Below, piece by piece: positions 59,830-64,000 of a stretch of DNA of 64,000 bases. The notes under the pieces were generated by a model. That model was not told the DNA's origin. It saw only the letters and a program-made list of their open reading frames with translations, and made no database searches. Within the stretch, counting starts at the first letter, position 1. Each line of letters starts with the position of its first letter. Origin of the DNA: an uncultured Lachnospiraceae bacterium (GTDB lineage Bacteria > Bacillota > Clostridia > Lachnospirales > Lachnospiraceae); the NCBI GenBank assembly GCA_910586615.1, contig CAJUJP010000007.1:45801-109800 (forward strand). Reading direction: 5' to 3'. Made by a program: the position numbers and the translations under genes.

Positions 59830-62739
59830 TTATGTCTCCGCCAGCGGGAAGGTCAGGATCACTTTGAACAGATCGCCGTCCAATTGGATCTCAAACGTAC
59901 CCTTCTGCACTTCTGTGAGGTTCTTCGCTATGGAAAGCCCAAGTCCGCTTCCTTCCGTAGTCCTTGATTCATCTCCTCTGATAAAGCGTTCCGTCAGTTC
60001 ATCCGGATTGCAGTTCAGCGGCGATGCGGAAATATTCTTGATGGAAACCGCAATATATCCTGCATGATCCGGAAAACTTTCAATGGTCACATAGACACGT
60101 GTTCCCTCCATGGCATACTTAAATATATTATTGAACAGGTTTTCTATCACACGCCAGATCCTGCGGCTGTCCGCCTCAATCACGGCGTTCGGAACATTGA
60201 CATTCATAACCGTAGTCAGATTCTTCACCTCAAATTTCTCGGAAAACTCTCCGATCGTCTGATTCATCAACTCCGTCAGATTGATCTTCTCAAAATGAAG
60301 GCTGATATTACCGGAAGAAATCTTACTTGCCTCCACCAGATCATCTGTCAACTGTTTCAGGCGCTGTGATTTTTCGTCCAGAACCTTTATATAGTTCCGT
60401 ATTTTTACATTATCAACCTGTTCTCTCTTGATCAGATCCACATAATTGATGATCGATGTCAGCGGTGTCTTAATGTCATGGGATACATTGGTAATCAGAT
60501 CAGCTTTCATGCGCTCATCTTTCATACTGATCTCCACAGCTTCTTTGATCCCCTTGCCAATGCTGTTGACCGAATGCGCAAGGGTCAGATTATCCCCGTG
60601 CAGATTATCGATTCGAACCTGATGTTCCAGTTCTCCGGCGGCGATGGTTTCTATGCCTTTTACGATATCCTGCTGTTCTTTCGCATTCCTGTAAAGCAGT
60701 TTTCCGACTACCATGTCTGCCGCTACCGCTATTGCAAGCATCAGCAGCGTGCCAAACCTGCTAAATGAAAATGCCAGAAGCAGCATAATCAGATTAAATA
60801 ATAAGAATACGCAATAAGGAATCCATACCCTCAACACGATATGTCCATTGTCGTATACATTCCATGCAAATTTCTTCATCCGTTGGATCGCTCTGCACAG
60901 ATAGCTGTTTTTCCAAAGAGTTCCGGCCTTTATCCTTCTGACCAGACTGTAAAAGAAAAACATAGTCGCAGCGTCCGCCACAAACATGGCTGCCAGCAAT
61001 ATCCCCATAATCAGCGGACTGTTCATAATCGTTTCGGATATCTGCGCAGCACTCATACGCCTGAAATTAGTCAGTTCAACAGCTATGATCAACACCCATA
61101 CTGCCAGAACAGCAGCGCCTGCACCAAGCAATACGGCAGCCTCCGTAGGCACTCTGTCAAAAGGTTCCAGTCGGATTCCTCTTCTGCCCTCTTCGTCAAT
61201 ACCTCTGCCGGCCACTACCGTCAGATAACACAATAAGATCAGATACAGAATCCCTGACACCGCCATCACTGTAACCCACTGCCAGAAATACGGCACATAA
61301 TTACGGTATCCTGTCGCCCCTTGCCGGAAAGCATCTTCAACCGAATATGTGGTATCCACATCAATCCAGATCTTGACGGTTTCCGGATACGCATAGTCGT
61401 AACCTTGCAGGATCTGGCGGATGGTCTCCTCCTCAATCGTCGTGTTTGTCTGATAGATCATATCCGACGGACTGTAATAAATATACTTAAACGGGCTTTT
61501 CAGACGCGGATTATTCTCCCCGTCATGGTCCACCATAAACCTGGAAACAGCCTCAAGATCATTTTCATCATCAAAATTCGTGTATACCTCCGTGTTTTTT
61601 CCCACAGTCTTCATAATGAGATAGCGCACGTTGGAATCTGCCGGGCTGTAATACTTCTCATAATCCAGATATTCACTGTAATTATAGGATAGACTCTTGG
61701 CCGCATTCTGTACATTATGGCACAAGTCATAATAAATATCCCAGTCGGACACATATTCTTCCAGATTTTTTCCTTCCGCAGACTTGTAACGGTTTACCAG
61801 CACATTATAATTGCTGACTCCCTCTCCGGATTCACTGATCTCCTCTACCTCCATATATGCGCTGCCACTATCTTCCTCCGGCGCCTCGGAAACAACAAGC
61901 TGTGAATTGTCCCTGTCGTACTCCTCCACAAATCCGTCATAATCCTCCGAATCCACCCATATCTGATTCGCCGACACATCGTTGACAAAGGTATACGACT
62001 GTATATCAGATTTCAGATAACTGGCATCGGAAGTATTATAATACTCACTCTTCGGATCGATTATCCTGACCCGCGTCTTTTCAGCCAGAAATTTCTCCGC
62101 CTGTGTCAGTGTCATCTCTGCCACAGACCATTCAAACCCGTAATTTGCCCATTTCAACAGATCTTCCAGCGTATATTCCGCAGTCACATAGCGCTCCGGC
62201 AGACCGATATCCCGGTAATTATAAGCTGTGACATCTACCACCTTACCCCCGTCAAAGATACCGTCCGTTTCCAACTGGCTGCTTACCACGCCGTAACGTA
62301 TAATATCCGCCGCCGCATACCCGAAAATATTGTTGAACAGATCGGAATCTTCATACTTACCGCTCTGATCCATGGAATACAGATTAAACCCCAGCCTCTT
62401 CCTGAATCCGTCAACGCTGATCGTGGAACCACTCACTACAATTACCAGTGCCAGCACCATAACGCCCAGACACATATGCTGCAAAATACGAAGCATTGTT
62501 CTCCCGGCATGTCTCTCTTTTCTGGATCTCCTTTTCTTCCGCCCGGACCGGCCTGTATTATTTTCACTGTTTCCGGCTTTGATGCTTTTATCTGTATCAC
62601 TTCCTCCGGTTCCGTCTGCAGCACATGTCTGTCCTGCCGGGCCTTCTCTTAAGAGTTCGTCCTCAGCGTGTGCATCCTTTTCGTTTATCAGATTTTTGCC
62701 CTCGAAGCTGCCGTCTCTGCCATTTTCTTCTTTTCCCAT
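59830..62739 (-). CDS. Large sensor histidine kinase
   Basis: 969 aa. A long Lys/Arg/Gly-rich cytoplasmic head (1-80), one membrane helix (about 82-106) and a large extracellular sensor region (about 107-490) with no recognised domain. Four to six more helices (about 490-690) and a HAMP-like segment follow. HisKA contains His in NVSHDIKTPLTSI. The ATPase has N-box ENLFNNIFKYA, F-box ERFIRGDESR and G2 GSGLGLSIAKN; its G1 is the atypical VKNIS seen in a VanS-like subset. RBS GGAGG is upstream. Partner of the regulator at 62977. Confidence 0.9.
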   Translation of the reverse strand: MGKEENGRDGSFEGKNLINEKDAHAEDELLREGPAGQTCAADGTGGSDTDKSIKAGNSENNTGRSGRKKRRSRKERHAGRTMLRILQHMCLGVMVLALVIVVSGSTISVDGFRKRLGFNLYSMDQSGKYEDSDLFNNIFGYAAADIIRYGVVSSQLETDGIFDGGKVVDVTAYNYRDIGLPERYVTAEYTLEDLLKWANYGFEWSVAEMTLTQAEKFLAEKTRVRIIDPKSEYYNTSDASYLKSDIQSYTFVNDVSANQIWVDSEDYDGFVEEYDRDNSQLVVSEAPEEDSGSAYMEVEEISESGEGVSNYNVLVNRYKSAEGKNLEEYVSDWDIYYDLCHNVQNAAKSLSYNYSEYLDYEKYYSPADSNVRYLIMKTVGKNTEVYTNFDDENDLEAVSRFMVDHDGENNPRLKSPFKYIYYSPSDMIYQTNTTIEEETIRQILQGYDYAYPETVKIWIDVDTTYSVEDAFRQGATGYRNYVPYFWQWVTVMAVSGILYLILLCYLTVVAGRGIDEEGRRGIRLEPFDRVPTEAAVLLGAGAAVLAVWVLIIAVELTNFRRMSAAQISETIMNSPLIMGILLAAMFVADAATMFFFYSLVRRIKAGTLWKNSYLCRAIQRMKKFAWNVYDNGHIVLRVWIPYCVFLLFNLIMLLLAFSFSRFGTLLMLAIAVAADMVVGKLLYRNAKEQQDIVKGIETIAAGELEHQVRIDNLHGDNLTLAHSVNSIGKGIKEAVEISMKDERMKADLITNVSHDIKTPLTSIINYVDLIKREQVDNVKIRNYIKVLDEKSQRLKQLTDDLVEASKISSGNISLHFEKINLTELMNQTIGEFSEKFEVKNLTTVMNVNVPNAVIEADSRRIWRVIENLFNNIFKYAMEGTRVYVTIESFPDHAGYIAVSIKNISASPLNCNPDELTERFIRGDESRTTEGSGLGLSIAKNLTEVQKGTFEIQLDGDLFKVILTFPLAET

Positions 62740-62976
62740 CTTTTCCTCCGTTTCGAATCACTTCTGTCAGCCACACAGTCAAAACCCTCACCTCTGAAGC
62801 GTCCCCTCCGCCAGATCATTCAGGACAACAACATCCCCGCACGTAAGCCCTGAGGTTCTCCGGCCTGTTTCAAGCCAATCCGACATGTCAGAGCAGTTTA
62901 CTGCGATCACGACACATTCCCGGCTCTGACCCAAATTGCCGATTACAAAATCAGTGCACCAGCATGGTTTTGCATT
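62740..62976 (-). other. Gap between regulator and kinase; open frame continues past the regulator stop
   Basis: The frame of the response regulator stays open for 62 further codons after its TAG, to a TGA at 62788-62790. The reading includes VIGNLGQSRECVVIAVNCSD and looks protein-like, but it has no start codon with an RBS. It could be chance, or the remnant of a lost domain or gene. Confidence 0.3.
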
Positions 62977-63669
62977 CTACTGTTTCTCTATCTTATAACC
63001 CACGCCCCAGACCACTTTCAGGTATCTGGGCTCTTTCGGATTAATCTCAATCTTCTCACGGATATGCCTGATATGTACCGCCACCGTATTGTCTGCACCG
63101 ATTGCCTCCTCGTTCCAGATACTCTCATAAATCTGGTCTATGGAAAACACCCGGCCGCAATTCTTCACGAGAAGAAGCAGGATATTATACTCGATGGGTG
63201 TCAGCTTCACACCCTCTCCATCCACCGTCACTTCCTTGGTGTCATCATTGATGCACAGCCCGCCTACCTGAAAAAGAGCATTGTTCTCCGTATTCAGATT
63301 CCCCAGCGTCGTATATCTCCTCAGATTGGACTTCACCCGTGCCACCAGCTCCAACGGATTAAAGGGCTTCGTCACATAATCATCCGCGCCGATATTAAGT
63401 CCCAGAATCTTATCATTGTCTTCCGACTTCGCCGAAAGGATGATGATTGGAATGCTGGAATACTCCCTGATCCTCAGCGTCGCATGGATTCCGTCCAGCT
63501 TCGGCATCATGATATCGATCAGAAGCAGGTGGATCTGCTGTTCCTTCAATACTCTGATAGCCTGTTCCCCGTCATAAGCCTTAAAGATCGTATACCCTTC
63601 CTGCAGCAGATAAATTTCTATCGCATCCACAATCTCCTTATCATCATCACACACTAAAATATTTGCCAT
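62977..63669 (-). CDS. OmpR/VanR-type response regulator
   Basis: 230 aa. Receiver domain 1-118 with DDD (9-11), phosphoacceptor Asp in LLIDIMMPKLDG and the Lys of YVTKPFNPLE; winged-helix DNA-binding domain about 130-230 with VDGEGVKLTPIEYNILLLL and the recognition helix in TVAVHIRHIREKIE. It is co-oriented with the kinase 237 bp downstream, a classic two-component pair. RBS is weak (GGTGACAGT). Confidence 0.93.
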   Translation of the reverse strand: MANILVCDDDKEIVDAIEIYLLQEGYTIFKAYDGEQAIRVLKEQQIHLLLIDIMMPKLDGIHATLRIREYSSIPIIILSAKSEDNDKILGLNIGADDYVTKPFNPLELVARVKSNLRRYTTLGNLNTENNALFQVGGLCINDDTKEVTVDGEGVKLTPIEYNILLLLVKNCGRVFSIDQIYESIWNEEAIGADNTVAVHIRHIREKIEINPKEPRYLKVVWGVGYKIEKQ

Positions 63670-64000
63670 ACTGTCACCTCACCCTTATATATACCCGGAC
63701 TGCATTTCCTTACAGCCTCTATATTACTTCATATCCTGATCTCATTAGACCATGAAAACCTAAAGAAAAAGATGGGAAATCCTTTAATGTTTTCTTAAGA
63801 ATATCCTCTATTATACCCTATAGTATGGGGATTTGCAGTTTTTTTGTTATAAACCTGCCATGAACGGCTCAAATGACTGATTCCCAGACATCCGGGCCTT
63901 TGCTGTACCCCTGTTTATTTACCAAATCAGACTTTTATCTTTATCTGCTCGGGAGTTTGACACTTCCGTTTAAACATCATAACACATAAACCTTGTATTT
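63670..64000. other. Right-end intergenic region with regulator promoter
   Basis: 331 bases. The minus strand has a perfect TATAAT (in CTATAGGGTATAATAG, near 63810-63830), followed by TTCTTAAGAAAACATTAAAG, an imperfect direct-repeat region that could be an autoregulatory site. No ORF is supported beyond it. Confidence 0.45.

Noticed and set aside
1..64000. CRISPR arrays, rRNA genes, intact insertion sequences
   Set aside because: No regularly spaced repeats, rRNA sequence or transposase genes were found in the window.

Overview
The window reads as a stretch of chromosome from an anaerobic Gram-positive Clostridia member, most likely Lachnospiraceae. The reasons are the class III ribonucleotide reductase, the ferredoxin-dependent indolepyruvate oxidoreductase next to a phenylacetate-CoA ligase, the T-box leader on tyrS, strong AGGAGG ribosome binding sites, the DUF1015-serA-serC cluster and the DUF512-der pair. 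This is inference from gene content; no rRNA or other taxonomic marker is present. Most genes lie on the minus strand. Plus-strand exceptions are an ABC transporter pair, a 94-aa hypothetical, aroC, metF and prs.

Layout. 0-2 kb: partial asd and argH. 2.2-3.7 kb: ABC ATPase and an apparently truncated permease with no substrate-binding protein. 3.8-11.9 kb: an aryl-acid module (ACT protein, phenylacetate-CoA ligase, iorB, iorA, Na+/solute symporter, acyl-CoA ligase, hotdog thioesterase). 11.9-14.0 kb: an orphan large serine recombinase with a fused winged helix and a 42-aa ORF ahead of it. 14.5-17.2 kb: nrdD-nrdG behind paired NrdR-like boxes. 17.5-23 kb: small hypothetical, tRNA-Thr(CGU), MscS channel, glgB with a lysine/alanine-rich tail, DUF1015. 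23-26 kb: serC-serA. 26-33.8 kb: leuB, a GT-C type membrane glycosyltransferase, ilvD, ilvB and an L,D-transpeptidase. 34-37.6 kb: repeat-bearing lipoprotein, yajC, tgt, VanY-like peptidase. 38-43.8 kb: aroC, GH25 lysozyme, aldolase-domain protein, tyrS with its Tyr T-box.

43.9-52.2 kb is the most unusual part. Two membrane hybrid kinases share one architecture and carry complementary defects: one has Tyr in place of the phospho-accepting His, the other keeps the His but lacks the ATP-binding G boxes. Directly upstream lie a receiver-HD-GYP protein and a MoxR ATPase/VWA pair. It looks like a rewired phosphorelay with a cyclic-dinucleotide output, and I regard it as the best candidate for an undescribed system.

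52.5-64 kb: metF behind a hairpin-rich leader, the gpsA-plsY-der-DUF512 housekeeping run, prs followed by tandem copies of a dispersed repeat, and a large sensor kinase with its OmpR-type regulator. A short sequence motif of the form AATTTCCT-R-T(T)ACCAT recurs just downstream of three plus-strand genes (94-aa hypothetical, metF, prs), in two cases directly ahead of the terminator.
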